Positions 51,677 through 61,079 of a stretch of DNA of 64,000 nt are shown here, piece by piece. The DNA comes from Chryseobacterium aurantiacum (GTDB lineage: Bacteria; Bacteroidota; Bacteroidia; Flavobacteriales; Weeksellaceae), in contig NZ_PXUE01000009.1 in the NCBI RefSeq assembly GCF_003020585.1, positions 16,947 through 80,946 of the forward strand, written 5' to 3'. The stretch's first letter is position 1. Each line of letters starts with the position of its first letter. The notes below the pieces were generated by a model. That model saw only the letters and a program-made list of their open reading frames with translations, made no database searches and was not told the origin of the DNA. The translations under genes and the position numbers were made by a program.

Positions 51677-52378
51677 ATGAAAATAGCATTAGTTGGTTAC
51701 GGGAAAATGGGTAAGATCATAGATGAGATTGCACAGAAAAGAGGTCATGAAGTAGTTGCCCGCCTAAAGCAAACCCCAACTGCTGAAAATCTTAATAATC
51801 CCGATGTTGTTATCGAGTTTTCTTTGCCGGAAGTGGCATTTGATAATATCAAGGCTTGTCTTGAAAATAAAATTCCTGTTATCTGTGGAACTACAGGCTG
51901 GCTTGATAAAAGAGATGAAATAGAAAAACTTGCGGTAGAAAATGATACAGCATTCCTATATGGTTCAAACTTTAGCTTAGGAGTTAATCTTTTCTTTGCT
52001 TTAAACGAAAAGCTTGCCGATATAATGAAAAATGTAGATGAATATTCTTGCCAATTAGAAGAGATTCATCACATTCATAAAAAAGATGCACCAAGCGGAA
52101 CCGCAATTTCAATCGCTGAGGGAATTATCAATAACAACCCAAAATTTGAGGCTTGGAAGCTTGAAGAAACCCAAGGTGATCAACTTGGAATTTTTGCCGT
52201 TCGTGAAGATGAGGTACCCGGAACCCACAGCGTATTTTATAGAAGCGAAGTGGATGAAATTGAGATCAAACATACTGCTTTCAACAGAAACGGTTTTGCA
52301 CTAGGAGCTGTAGTTGCTGCAGAATGGATTAAAGATAAAAAAGGAAACTTCGGAATGAAAGATGTTTTGGGACTTTAA
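51677..52378 (+). CDS. dapB: 4-hydroxy-tetrahydrodipicolinate reductase
   Basis: A lysine and diaminopimelate biosynthesis enzyme. The 233-residue protein starts with a Rossmann motif GYGKMGK and carries the DapB signature EIHHIHKKDAPSGTA near residue 130. CGTTGW and GSNFSLGVN also match. The short N-terminal domain is typical for Bacteroidota. It is in the conserved parB-DUF5683-dapB-lepB order. Confidence 0.94.
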   Translation: MKIALVGYGKMGKIIDEIAQKRGHEVVARLKQTPTAENLNNPDVVIEFSLPEVAFDNIKACLENKIPVICGTTGWLDKRDEIEKLAVENDTAFLYGSNFSLGVNLFFALNEKLADIMKNVDEYSCQLEEIHHIHKKDAPSGTAISIAEGIINNNPKFEAWKLEETQGDQLGIFAVREDEVPGTHSVFYRSEVDEIEIKHTAFNRNGFALGAVVAAEWIKDKKGNFGMKDVLGL

Positions 52379-52424
52379 TTTGTAACAAATTCTGTAAATT
52401 GCAGACAAATTACAGAGAATGATG

Positions 52425-52500
52425 AATAGTGAATTATAAATAGCATCCCGCTGTTATCATTTATTACTCATCATTTATCATTTTATATCATAAGAATAGG
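52425..52500. repeat. ATCATTTAT-type intergenic repeat between dapB and lepB
   Basis: TCATTTATTACTCATCATTT and flanks match the repeat between parA and parB. The region upstream (ATGATGAATAGTGAATTA) is a loose inverted copy, so the whole block can form a hairpin. Confidence 0.5.
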
Positions 52501-52511
52501 CACAAAAATTT

Positions 52512-54158
52512 ATGAATTATTTTTTAACTTATACAGTGTATGTCCTCATTTTATCAATATTAATGGGGATTTCAACTTGGAAGTTGTTCAAGAAAATGGG
52601 CTATAGCCCTTTATTTGCATTTATACCTTTCTACAACTATTTTATCGTTTTAAAAGAAACAAAGCATCCAAAATGGTGGGCCATCCTTTCATATCTTCCG
52701 ATTGTAGGGCCAATCATGATGTCTGTTTTTCATCTTTACTTAATGAAAAAATTTGGAAAGTCTCTTTTCAAAGATCAAATCCTTACAGTAATCTTGCCAT
52801 TTATTTATATGGCTACTGTAAACTATTCTAAAGATGTAGAATTGGAGGATGAAAATGCAAATGACCTATTCCTTACAGATGAAGAAAAAAATGAAAAGAA
52901 AAAAGACACGTTCTTAGGTTCTATTACCTTTGCCGTTGTTTTTGCTACCATTATCCACGTTTTTGTAACACAGCCGTTCGGGATTCCTACAGGATCCATG
53001 GAAAGAACATTATTGGTAGGTGACTTCCTTTTTGTAAACAAATGGAGCTACGGATACAGACTTCCAATGCGTCCTTTAGCAATACCTTTCCTTCAGGGAA
53101 CAATTATGGATACCGGACAGAAAGGAAATCCAAAAGATGATCCGAAGTCCTACGTAGATGGGGTAAAGATGCCTTATACAAGAATCTTACAATTCAATAA
53201 ACCACAAAGAAATGATGTGGTGGTTTTCAACTATCCTCAGGATTCCGTGCATACAGCAATCGACAGAAAAGATCCATACGTTAAAAGATGTGTTGCCGCT
53301 GCCGGAGATAGCTTTGAAATGAGAGGAGGAAGACTTTTCGTAAACGGAAAGCCGGAAACTGTTTTAGGAGACCAGGAAGTACAGCACAGATATCTTGTAA
53401 CTACAGAAGACCAGTTGGATATCCCAACTTTATACAAAGCCTATGGATTTTTACCGGTTCAGGAGTTACAGCAGCCTAATGGAGGCTATCTTTACGCTTT
53501 TCAGGGATTAACCGATAAAACAGCTAAAGAAATTAAAGAACTTCCTCAGGTTATTGATATCAAGGAGGATGTTTCTGTAAAAGGAGAAGCTGCCGTATAC
53601 TATAAAGATGAAGCTAAAACGAAAATTGATACAACACAGTCTATATTTCCGATCAATAAACCTTGGAATCAGGATTGGTATGGTCCGGTAAGAATTCCGA
53701 AGAAAGGAGATGTTGTTGCAATCAATAGTGAAACACTTCCAATGTATCAGTGGATTATCTCTGAATATGAGCACAACAGTTTAGAGAAAAAGAACGGGAA
53801 AATCTTTATCAACGGAAAAGAAGCTAATCAATATACCATTCAACAGGATTATTACATGATGGTTGGAGATAATAGAGATGCTTCTCTAGATGCAAGATTT
53901 TTTGGTTTTGTTCCTGAAGAAAATATTGTAGGAAAACCAATGTTTACATGGATGAGCGTACAGGGGATATTCCCGGATGCAAGTTCAACGTATCAGGCCC
54001 CTAAGAAAATCCGTTGGGAGAGAATGTTTAAGGCAACCAATACAGGCGAGTCCAATAAAACCTCTTACTGGTGGATTGCAGCGATGATCTTGATCTTGTT
54101 CTTCGGCTGGGACTATTTCATGAAATTATTCAGAAAGGAAAAAACTGAAGATAATTAA
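52512..54158 (+). CDS. lepB: Signal peptidase I, long form
   Basis: Removes signal peptides of exported proteins. At 548 residues it is about twice the length of E. coli-type short forms. Three likely membrane helices at the N-terminus (about 1-105) are followed by a fourth (about 134-153). The catalytic Ser162 is in GIPTGSMERTL, the general-base Lys258 in YVKRCVAAAGD. GDNRDASLDARFFGFV is the box E signature. Between box D and box E are about 180 residues of extra sequence, and a last hydrophobic helix (about 518-540) ends the protein. The long form is common in Flavobacteriia. Confidence 0.92.
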   Translation: MNYFLTYTVYVLILSILMGISTWKLFKKMGYSPLFAFIPFYNYFIVLKETKHPKWWAILSYLPIVGPIMMSVFHLYLMKKFGKSLFKDQILTVILPFIYMATVNYSKDVELEDENANDLFLTDEEKNEKKKDTFLGSITFAVVFATIIHVFVTQPFGIPTGSMERTLLVGDFLFVNKWSYGYRLPMRPLAIPFLQGTIMDTGQKGNPKDDPKSYVDGVKMPYTRILQFNKPQRNDVVVFNYPQDSVHTAIDRKDPYVKRCVAAAGDSFEMRGGRLFVNGKPETVLGDQEVQHRYLVTTEDQLDIPTLYKAYGFLPVQELQQPNGGYLYAFQGLTDKTAKEIKELPQVIDIKEDVSVKGEAAVYYKDEAKTKIDTTQSIFPINKPWNQDWYGPVRIPKKGDVVAINSETLPMYQWIISEYEHNSLEKKNGKIFINGKEANQYTIQQDYYMMVGDNRDASLDARFFGFVPEENIVGKPMFTWMSVQGIFPDASSTYQAPKKIRWERMFKATNTGESNKTSYWWIAAMILILFFGWDYFMKLFRKEKTEDN

Positions 54159-54217
54159 TAGAAAAATTAAACTTAAAATAGAATGAAGTATTTGAAAAAA
54201 TGCTTCATTTTTGTATT

Positions 54218-54841
54218 ATGAATATGACGAATGTATTATTGCCGGCATTTTATATGCCCCCAATCTCATGGTTCTCAGTATTTTTGAATCCTGAGAATGA
54301 AATTGTATTTGAACAGTTTGAAAATTTTCCGAAACAGACCTATAGAAACAGAGCGAATATCTATGGAGCCAACGGAAAACTATCTCTTATTATTCCTATG
54401 AATCATAATGGGAAAAGAGAGATGAAAGATATAGAAATCTCTTACAGAGAAGATTGGAGAGGACTTCACTGGAAGTCAATCAAAACAGCCTACCAGAGTT
54501 CTCCTTATTTTGAATACTACGAAGATAAATTCAGAAAGATATTTGACCTGAAAGAAAAGTTTCTTTTAGACTTTAACCTTAAAGGGCTGGAAGTAATCCA
54601 ACAGATACTTAAAACAGAAAAGGCACACTCTTTGAATGAAGAATATATCAAAAATCCTGAAGGGATCAATTTTAGAGAGAAATTCTCCGCAAAAAAGTCC
54701 TCAGAATTTGAAATGGAAGACTATTATCAGACTTTCTCAGATAAGTTAGGATTTTTGGAAGATTTATCGATTCTGGATCTTGTTTGTAACAAAGGACCCG
54801 AATCACTTACCTATATAAAGAAAATAAAACAGTCATATTAA
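54218..54841 (+). CDS. WbqC-family protein
   Basis: A 207-residue cytoplasmic protein of the WbqC-like family. It begins TNVLLPAFYMPPISWFSVF, where the family usually has LLPTFYLPPISWF, and holds YRNRANIYGANGKLSLIIP and GLHWKSIKTAYQSSPYFEYY. WbqC proteins are found in surface-polysaccharide loci, but no activity is proven. The start is uncertain: ATG at 54218 or 54224. The frame extends to 54200, but a -7-like element (CATTTTTG, 54205) overlaps that part. Confidence 0.8.
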   Translation: MNMTNVLLPAFYMPPISWFSVFLNPENEIVFEQFENFPKQTYRNRANIYGANGKLSLIIPMNHNGKREMKDIEISYREDWRGLHWKSIKTAYQSSPYFEYYEDKFRKIFDLKEKFLLDFNLKGLEVIQQILKTEKAHSLNEEYIKNPEGINFREKFSAKKSSEFEMEDYYQTFSDKLGFLEDLSILDLVCNKGPESLTYIKKIKQSY

Positions 54842-54933
54842 TATGAAATCGTTGTAACCGGATTCTCTGGCAAATAAAAACAGATGACCTTGACGATGGC
54901 ATGTGACTTTATAATAAAAATAAATATCAACAT

Positions 54934-56607
54934 ATGAAAAAGGTATTATTAGCTGCAGTTTTTTTGACAGGTTTTAGCTACTCTTTTGCACAAGAGTCTA
55001 AAGCTAAAAGTATTGACCCGAAAGAAGATAAAGATCTGATGATGTGGTATCACAAAGATTTTTCCACTTCAAAAGTGTATGGTGTAAATACAGAAAATGC
55101 ATATAAATATCTCGAGTCGAAAGGTTTGAAGCCAAAAACAGTAGTTGTAGGGGTTTTGGATAGTGGAGTACAGGTAGATCACCCAGGATTGGTGAAAAAT
55201 ATGTGGACGAACCCTAATGAAGTACCCGGAAACGGTAAAGATGACGATGGAAACGGATATATTGATGATATCCACGGTTGGAACTTTATAGGTGGAAAGA
55301 ACGGAGATATTGGTATTGATAACATGGAAGTGACCAGAGTTGTTGCTAAATATCAGCCAATTTTCGAAGGAGATGATTCTGCTAAAAACAAAGCAAATCA
55401 AGCCAAAATGCCGGAAGAATTTGCAATGTATATGAAAGCAAAAGGGCTTTTCACAAAGAAAAGCATCGAAGCAAAACAAAACTTCCAAACCTATTCCATG
55501 ATCAATGACCTGATCCCGAATATGGTAAAGTTATTGGCAGGGAAATCCGTGACAGCAGAAAATATTTCAGCAATTAAGAAACCTACGGAACAGAAAGATG
55601 CAATTGCTTTGGAAATTCTGGGACAGGTATCTCAAGGACCTGAATTTAAAGGAAAATCATCTGCGGAATTTGAAAAACTGATGAAAGAGCAAATGAAAGA
55701 AGCAATCGATCATTACGCCCCTTCAGCAAAACAATATGACCTTTCATACGATCCGAGAAAAGAAATTGTAGGAGATAATTATGACGATTATTCTGAAAAG
55801 AATTACGGAAATAATCACTATGAGGGCCCTGATGCCGAACACGGAACACACGTAGCGGGAATCATTGCAGGACTTGCACAAGGAAAGGAAATACAGCATG
55901 GAATAGCCTCTAAGGTGGCTAAAATCATGACCGTAAGAGCGGTGCCAGATGGTGACGAAAGAGATAAAGACGTTGCCAACGCTATAAGATATGCCGTAGA
56001 TAATGGTGCAAAAGTTCTGAATATGAGTTTTGGTAAACCGGTTTCTCCTGGTAAAAACGTGGTTTGGGATGCTTTCAAATATGCAGAAGATAAAGGCGTT
56101 CTTTTAGTAAAGGCTGCCGGAAATGAAAATGAAGATGTAGCAGAACATTTGGCTTATCCTACAAATTTTAAAAACGTTACTGATGAAAAACCTTTTGTCA
56201 ATAATGTGATTGTGGTTGGAGCAAGTACCAATGATAACAATGCTTTAAGAGCAAGCTTCTCGAACTATAATAAAAAGATGGTTGATGTTTTTGCGCCGGG
56301 AGAAAGAATTTATTCTACCGTTAAAGGAAGCCAATATGAATACCTGGATGGAACCTCAATGGCGTCTCCGGTGGTAGCGGGTGCAGCAGCTGTTTTATTG
56401 GCCTATATGCCCAACCTGAAGCCGGTGCAGATTATTGAAGCATTGAAAAAATCAAGCAACCTGAGCCAGTCAAACGGGTTTAATGATTTCTCAGGAGCAG
56501 GAGGAGTTATAGATGTGAAAAAAGCCGCAGAATATGCCTATAACAATTTTTATAACGGAACTAAAGCTCCTGTTGTAAAAAAAGCATCTAAAGCTGTTAG
56601 AAAATAA
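54934..56607 (+). CDS. Secreted S8-family subtilisin-like serine protease
   Basis: A 557-residue exported protease. The signal peptide ends near SFAQ (about 20). The catalytic triad is Asp76 (VLDSGVQVDHPG), His303 (EHGTHVAGIIAG) and Ser475 (DGTSMASPVVAG). More than 220 residues separate Asp and His, far more than in subtilisin, and include charged segments (KNKANQAKMPEE, TEQKDAIALEIL). No C-terminal secretion (type IX) domain is evident, so it may be periplasmic. The terminator at 56744 ends it. Confidence 0.9.
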   Translation: MKKVLLAAVFLTGFSYSFAQESKAKSIDPKEDKDLMMWYHKDFSTSKVYGVNTENAYKYLESKGLKPKTVVVGVLDSGVQVDHPGLVKNMWTNPNEVPGNGKDDDGNGYIDDIHGWNFIGGKNGDIGIDNMEVTRVVAKYQPIFEGDDSAKNKANQAKMPEEFAMYMKAKGLFTKKSIEAKQNFQTYSMINDLIPNMVKLLAGKSVTAENISAIKKPTEQKDAIALEILGQVSQGPEFKGKSSAEFEKLMKEQMKEAIDHYAPSAKQYDLSYDPRKEIVGDNYDDYSEKNYGNNHYEGPDAEHGTHVAGIIAGLAQGKEIQHGIASKVAKIMTVRAVPDGDERDKDVANAIRYAVDNGAKVLNMSFGKPVSPGKNVVWDAFKYAEDKGVLLVKAAGNENEDVAEHLAYPTNFKNVTDEKPFVNNVIVVGASTNDNNALRASFSNYNKKMVDVFAPGERIYSTVKGSQYEYLDGTSMASPVVAGAAAVLLAYMPNLKPVQIIEALKKSSNLSQSNGFNDFSGAGGVIDVKKAAEYAYNNFYNGTKAPVVKKASKAVRK

Positions 56608-56743
56608 TTATTAAAAGATGTTTATTGTATCCATTTTCGTAATTGAATAATGTGTAGGTTTCGGATGGGAGGCCGCTGCAACAGTATAAAAGTTACCCAA
56701 TGGAAATTTCTTAAAATATTCATTTTTAAATACCTAATAAAGG

Positions 56744-56770
56744 AGTCCGAATTTTTTCGGACTTTTTTAT
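56744..56770 (+). terminator. Terminator after the subtilase gene
   Basis: AGTCCGAA (56744-56751) and TTCGGACT (56756-56763) pair perfectly around TTTT, followed by a T tract. Confidence 0.9.
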
Positions 56771-56834
56771 TTTTAAATTGAAATTTTGGCACGGTTTTTT
56801 GTAACTTTATTGTAACAAAATAATAAACAACAAA

Positions 56835-57326
56835 ATGAAAAAGTTACTACTTGCAGGGATGTTAGGAACATCACTTTTTGCAGTGTCTTGTTCCTCTGTG
56901 AATAACGCAGCTACAGCTCAAAATCAAAAAGCTGAATTTCTTAAATTAAAAGGAGATTGGCAGATTGTGAGCGTAGATTACGAAAAAGGATATAAAATTA
57001 AACCTTTTGACGAAGGGGCTGACGCTCAGTGTTTCGTAGGAAGCCACTGGAGACTAATCCCTAATAACTGGACAGGTGCCTATACCTTAAATGGAGGTGG
57101 AAGCTGCCCTGCCGTTACACAACCTATCAAATTTGAAATAAAAAACGGTGATACGTTTATGTTTAAAAAAATTATGGAGGGTACAAAAGCAAAACAAAAT
57201 ACTGCAGGTTATACTCTAAGAGTAATCAATCAAAGTACAGATCAATTCTCTCTTCAGCAAGACGTTCCATTTGAAAATGGAAGTGTAAAAGTTGTTTATA
57301 ACTTCGAAAGAGCTGGACTGAAATAA
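56835..57326 (+). CDS. Lipocalin-like lipoprotein
   Basis: A 163-residue lipoprotein with Cys19 in a lipobox (LFAVSCSS). The mature protein starts a lipocalin-like barrel (KLKGDWQIVSVDYEKGYKIKPFD), with a two-cysteine region (AQCFVGSHWRL and GGGSCPAV) that may form a disulfide. The last strand (VKVVYNFERAGLK) closes the barrel. It may carry a small hydrophobic ligand. The OmpA-like gene follows by 25 bases. Confidence 0.8.
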   Translation: MKKLLLAGMLGTSLFAVSCSSVNNAATAQNQKAEFLKLKGDWQIVSVDYEKGYKIKPFDEGADAQCFVGSHWRLIPNNWTGAYTLNGGGSCPAVTQPIKFEIKNGDTFMFKKIMEGTKAKQNTAGYTLRVINQSTDQFSLQQDVPFENGSVKVVYNFERAGLK

Positions 57327-57351
57327 TTTAATAACATAAAAGATAAAAAAA

Positions 57352-58041
57352 ATGAAATTTACTAAAACATACGTAGGAGCTCTTTTCTTGTCATCAGCAT
57401 TATTATTGACAAGTTGTGAAGCCGTTCAAAATTCAAATCACCAACAAAGAGGTACCGCTGTAGGTGTTGCATCAGGAGCAGTATTAGGAGGTATCCTTGG
57501 AAACAATGTAGGTAGAGGTGGAAATGGTGCTATTGGTGCTGTACTAGGAGGTATTATCGGTGGTGTTGCAGGTAACGTTATCGGTAACAAAATGGATAAG
57601 CAGGCTAAAGATATTAAAGAAACTTTACCAGGTGCTCAGGTAGAGAGAGTAGGAGATGGTATTAAAGTTACAATGAACGAAAGTATTGTAAACTTTGCTT
57701 TTGACTCTTCAAACCTTACTTCTGTAGCTCAGGGTAACCTTGAAAAATTAGCTCAGGTATTGATTAACAACCCTGATACGAATATCAACATCTATGGTCA
57801 CACAGACAGCGTAGGTAAGGATGCTTACAACGTTGCCCTTTCTCAAAGAAGAGCAGATGCTGTAAAAGCTTATTTGGTAGGTAAAGGAATTGCCGGAAGC
57901 AGAATGTTCACAAAAGGTGAAGGTAAAAATATGCCGGTTGCAAGCAACGATACAGACGAAGGAAGAGCTAAAAACAGAAGAGTTGAATTCGCTATTACTG
58001 CAAATGAGAAAATGATTAATGATGCCAAACAAGGGCAGTAA
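57352..58041 (+). CDS. OmpA-family lipoprotein with glycine-zipper domain
   Basis: A 229-residue lipoprotein: lipobox Cys22 (LLTSCEAV). Residues about 35-90 are a glycine-zipper segment (GVASGAVLGGILGNNVGRGG, IGAVLGGIIGGVAG) that could pack in a membrane. Residues about 110-220 form an OmpA-type peptidoglycan-binding domain (VNFAFDSSNLT, IYGHTDSVGKDAYN, LSQRRADAVKAYLV, NRRVEFAI). It resembles YiaD-type proteins and should tie the outer membrane to the cell wall. It probably shares a transcript with the lipocalin-like gene. Confidence 0.9.
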   Translation: MKFTKTYVGALFLSSALLLTSCEAVQNSNHQQRGTAVGVASGAVLGGILGNNVGRGGNGAIGAVLGGIIGGVAGNVIGNKMDKQAKDIKETLPGAQVERVGDGIKVTMNESIVNFAFDSSNLTSVAQGNLEKLAQVLINNPDTNINIYGHTDSVGKDAYNVALSQRRADAVKAYLVGKGIAGSRMFTKGEGKNMPVASNDTDEGRAKNRRVEFAITANEKMINDAKQGQ

Positions 58042-58070
58042 TTAATTTAACATATAAATATTTTCGTAAA

Positions 58071-58094
58071 AGACCGCCTCGGCGGTTTTTTTTG
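58071..58094 (+). terminator. Terminator after the OmpA-family gene
   Basis: ACCGCC and GGCGGT pair around TC, with a T tract after. Confidence 0.85.
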
Positions 58095-58123
58095 TATTTT
58101 TAGGCTGGCAATTTTGAATTTAT

Positions 58124-58131
58124 TATTTTTG
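58124..58131 (+). promoter_or_regulatory. -7 element of the polyprenyl-phosphoribose operon
   Basis: TATTTTTG fits TAnnTTTG and lies 17 bases before the ATG of the UbiA-like gene. No well-spaced TTTG is present. Confidence 0.55.
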
Positions 58132-58148
58132 TAATTGAAATAACATAA

Positions 58149-59036
58149 ATGAAGAAATATTTTAAACTGCTCCGGGTGGAGCAATGGGTGAAAAACCTTT
58201 TTGTATTTGTCCCTCTATTCTTTTCTGGTAACATCACCAACCTGGATCTTCTTACCAAAAGTATCTTTGCTTTTATCATCTTTTCGTTAGCTGCGAGTGT
58301 CGTTTATATTCTGAATGATTATAATGATATTGAAGCAGACAGGAAACATCCCGAGAAGAGAAGACGTCCGTTGGCAAGTGGTGCAATCTCAAAATCCAGG
58401 GCGATCGGAATTCTTGTCGGGCTGGTCATTGCAGATATTGCGCTTGTATTCATTGCTCAGCTTTATTACCATCAGTTCTTATGGAAGTTTGGTACCATCA
58501 TAGCTTTTTATGTAGTGATGAATCTGGCCTATACATTCAGGCTGAAGCATGTTCCTATCATTGATATCTTTATCATTGCCATAGGATTTGTATTGCGGGT
58601 TCTTGCAGGTGGTTACATTACCGGGATTAGTATTTCACAATGGGCGATCTTGCTTACGTTTGTATTAGCGTTGGTACTTGCCATTGGAAAAAGAAGAGGT
58701 GAGCTTATCAACGCTCAGGTTTCGGGAAAAACAAGAAAAGCATTAGATGGGTATAATGTTCAGTTTGCAGATATTGCGCTGTCTATTTCCATAACGCTTG
58801 CCATTGTATGTTACCTGATGTTTACCCTGTCGCCGGAAGTTCAGGCAAGATTCCATGAAAGGGTTTTTTATACGGTGGTTTTTGTAGTTTTTGCCCTTTT
58901 GAGGTACCTGCAACAAACACTTGTTTACAACAGAACAGAATCTCCCACAAAAATTGTGTACAGAGATCGTTATATACAGGTTACCCTATTGCTTTGGGTT
59001 GCCACATTTTTAATTCAAATTTACTTTAAGAAATGA
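58149..59036 (+). CDS. UbiA-family phosphoribosyl-polyprenyl-phosphate synthase
   Basis: A 295-residue UbiA-superfamily membrane prenyltransferase. The N-terminus LLRVEQWVKNLFVFVPLFFSG and the first Asp motif NDYNDIEADRKHPEKRRRPLASG (Asn56, Asp57, Asp60, Asp64) match the Rv3806c-type decaprenyl-phosphate phosphoribosyltransferases, which move phosphoribose from PRPP to polyprenyl phosphate. About eight helices are visible. Aromatic prenyl acceptors, as in ubiquinone synthesis, are less likely given the neighbours. The next gene overlaps by four bases (ATGA). Confidence 0.85.
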   Translation: MKKYFKLLRVEQWVKNLFVFVPLFFSGNITNLDLLTKSIFAFIIFSLAASVVYILNDYNDIEADRKHPEKRRRPLASGAISKSRAIGILVGLVIADIALVFIAQLYYHQFLWKFGTIIAFYVVMNLAYTFRLKHVPIIDIFIIAIGFVLRVLAGGYITGISISQWAILLTFVLALVLAIGKRRGELINAQVSGKTRKALDGYNVQFADIALSISITLAIVCYLMFTLSPEVQARFHERVFYTVVFVVFALLRYLQQTLVYNRTESPTKIVYRDRYIQVTLLLWVATFLIQIYFKK

Positions 59037-60352
59037 AGCCGAATTTCACACAGAAAGTTACAAACTGGGGCAATTTCCCGGTAGTGGAAAAAGAAATGAG
59101 ATCTGAGGACAGCTTCAAAAAAATAAAAGAGTTTGTACTCAATCATAATGAGGTTATAGCACGAGGAAACGGAAGATGCTATGGTGATGCTTCATTGGGA
59201 GAGACTATATTTTCCACCAAAAAATTAAATAAATTCATCAGTTTTGATCGTTTAAACGGAATTATTGAGTGCGAGTCTGGAGTACTGCTTTCGGATGTAC
59301 TTGAAATATCTGTTCCACAGGGATATTTTCTTTATGTAACCCCTGGAACAAAATTTATTTCTGTAGGAGGTGCCATCGCTTCTGATGTTCACGGAAAAAA
59401 CCACCACGCAGAAGGCTGCTTTTCAGAATACGTTATTGAATTTAAATTAATGACGGAAAACGGGGAAATCATTACCTGTTCAAGAGAAGAAAATTCCGGG
59501 AAATTTTGGGCCACCATTGGTGGGATGGGACTTACGGGGATTATTCTTACTGCAAAATTTAAGCTTAAAAACATAGAATCTGCATACATTCGTCAGGAAA
59601 GTATCAAAGCAGAAAACCTGGACGAGATCTTTAAACTGTTTGATGAAAGTGAAAGCTGGACGTATACGGTAGCATGGATTGATTGTCTTCAAAAAGGAAA
59701 AAACATCGGAAGAAGTATTCTGATGAGAGGAGAGCATGCCTTTCAACATGAACTGCCACAAAATATGGCAAAAACTCCTTTAAGATTAAAGAAAAAATTA
59801 CAACCTACCATTCCATTCTATTTTCCTGGTTTTGTATTGAATGCATTAACAGTGAAAATTTTCAATTGGTTATTCTATAAAAAACAATCTAAAAAAGAGG
59901 TAAAGAATTTTATTGATTATGAAACGTTCTTCTATCCTCTGGATGCCATTAATGAGTGGAATAAAATCTATGGAAAGTCAGGATTTATACAGTATCAGAT
60001 GGTTATTCCGAAAGAAGCAGGAAAAGAGGGGATGAAAAAAATCCTTGAAACAATCGCCAATAGCGGGAATGGTTCATTTCTGGCAGTTTTAAAACTTTTT
60101 GGAAAACATAATCCGGAAGCCTACAACTCATTTCCGGTTGAGGGATACACATTAGCTCTGGATTTTAAAGTAAATTCAAAACTAAAAAAGCTGGTAGATC
60201 AATTAGACAGCATTGTTCAGGAATTTGGAGGAAGAATTTATCTTACCAAAGACAGTATGAGCAGATCATCGTTGACCAATTACCTGAAAAATATTCAAAA
60301 TCCTAAATTTGTGTCTTTACAGCACAAAAGAATCATAAATAATAACTCATAA
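59033..60352 (+). CDS. DprE1-like FAD-dependent oxidase
   Basis: A 439-residue FAD-binding oxidoreductase of the VAO type. The FAD segment RGNGRCYGDASLG (near 44-56) and the segment DVHGKNHHAEGCFSEYV are close to mycobacterial DprE1. The C-terminal oxidase domain ends with ISLQHKRI-like FVSLQHKRI. In the family, it oxidises polyprenyl-phosphoribose at C2 to a keto sugar, which DprE2 reduces to arabinose. It overlaps the UbiA gene by 4 bases and the SDR gene by one base, so the three are co-translated. Confidence 0.85.
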   Translation: MKPNFTQKVTNWGNFPVVEKEMRSEDSFKKIKEFVLNHNEVIARGNGRCYGDASLGETIFSTKKLNKFISFDRLNGIIECESGVLLSDVLEISVPQGYFLYVTPGTKFISVGGAIASDVHGKNHHAEGCFSEYVIEFKLMTENGEIITCSREENSGKFWATIGGMGLTGIILTAKFKLKNIESAYIRQESIKAENLDEIFKLFDESESWTYTVAWIDCLQKGKNIGRSILMRGEHAFQHELPQNMAKTPLRLKKKLQPTIPFYFPGFVLNALTVKIFNWLFYKKQSKKEVKNFIDYETFFYPLDAINEWNKIYGKSGFIQYQMVIPKEAGKEGMKKILETIANSGNGSFLAVLKLFGKHNPEAYNSFPVEGYTLALDFKVNSKLKKLVDQLDSIVQEFGGRIYLTKDSMSRSSLTNYLKNIQNPKFVSLQHKRIINNNS

Positions 60353-61077
60353 TGATAGTTCTGGGAAGTACATCTGAAGTAGCACAGGCATTTGTTGAAA
60401 AAACACTTCAGGAAGGAGAAAAATTTGAAAAAATCTATCTATTTACATCAAATAAAGAAACTACAGAAAGATTTGCAAGGCATATTGATGTGAAGTTTCT
60501 ACAGCAGTCCGAAGTTATAGAACTGGATCTGATGAAAGAAATTGATTACAATAGATTTGATAATATCAATTCAAATGTATTATTTTGTGCCGTAGGATAT
60601 TTAGGTGATGGTACAGAAGAAGGGTTGTATGATAATAAGAATACAGAGCGTATTATTAATATCAATTACTCTAAGCTGATTCCGGTAATGAACTATTTTG
60701 CACATAAATTTGAAAGCAGAAGATCGGGAACAATCATCGGTCTTTCATCAGTGGCAGGGGATAGAGGAAGGCAGAGTAACTTCATTTATGGAAGTGCAAA
60801 GGCCGCTTTTACAGCATATCTAAGTGGTTTAAGAAACTATCTTTTTAGTAAAAAAGTACATGTTCTGACAATAAAACCGGGATTTATGGCGACCAAAATG
60901 ACAGAGGGACTACCTTTGAATCCTAAGTTAACAGCCACTCCCAAACAAGCTGCAGCCTGCATTTACAAAGCTTTCAAAAAGCAAAAAGATGTAGCCTATG
61001 TATTGCCGATTTGGAGTATTATTATGATGATTATCAGGAATATCCCTGAATTTATATTTAAAAAGTTAAAGCTTTAA
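60352..61077 (+). CDS. DprE2-like short-chain dehydrogenase
   Basis: A 241-residue SDR. Its N-terminus VLGSTSEVAQAF is a DprE2-like nucleotide-binding loop. NINYSKLIPV, SSVAGDRGRQSNFIYGSAKA (Ser, Tyr and Lys catalytic residues) and TIKPGFMATKMT also follow DprE2. It probably reduces the keto intermediate from the DprE1-like enzyme. The C-terminal hydrophobic stretch (PIWSIIMMIIRNIPEF) may anchor it to the membrane. The HAD gene follows by two bases. Confidence 0.85.
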   Translation: MIVLGSTSEVAQAFVEKTLQEGEKFEKIYLFTSNKETTERFARHIDVKFLQQSEVIELDLMKEIDYNRFDNINSNVLFCAVGYLGDGTEEGLYDNKNTERIININYSKLIPVMNYFAHKFESRRSGTIIGLSSVAGDRGRQSNFIYGSAKAAFTAYLSGLRNYLFSKKVHVLTIKPGFMATKMTEGLPLNPKLTATPKQAAACIYKAFKKQKDVAYVLPIWSIIMMIIRNIPEFIFKKLKL

Positions 61078-61079
61078 AA

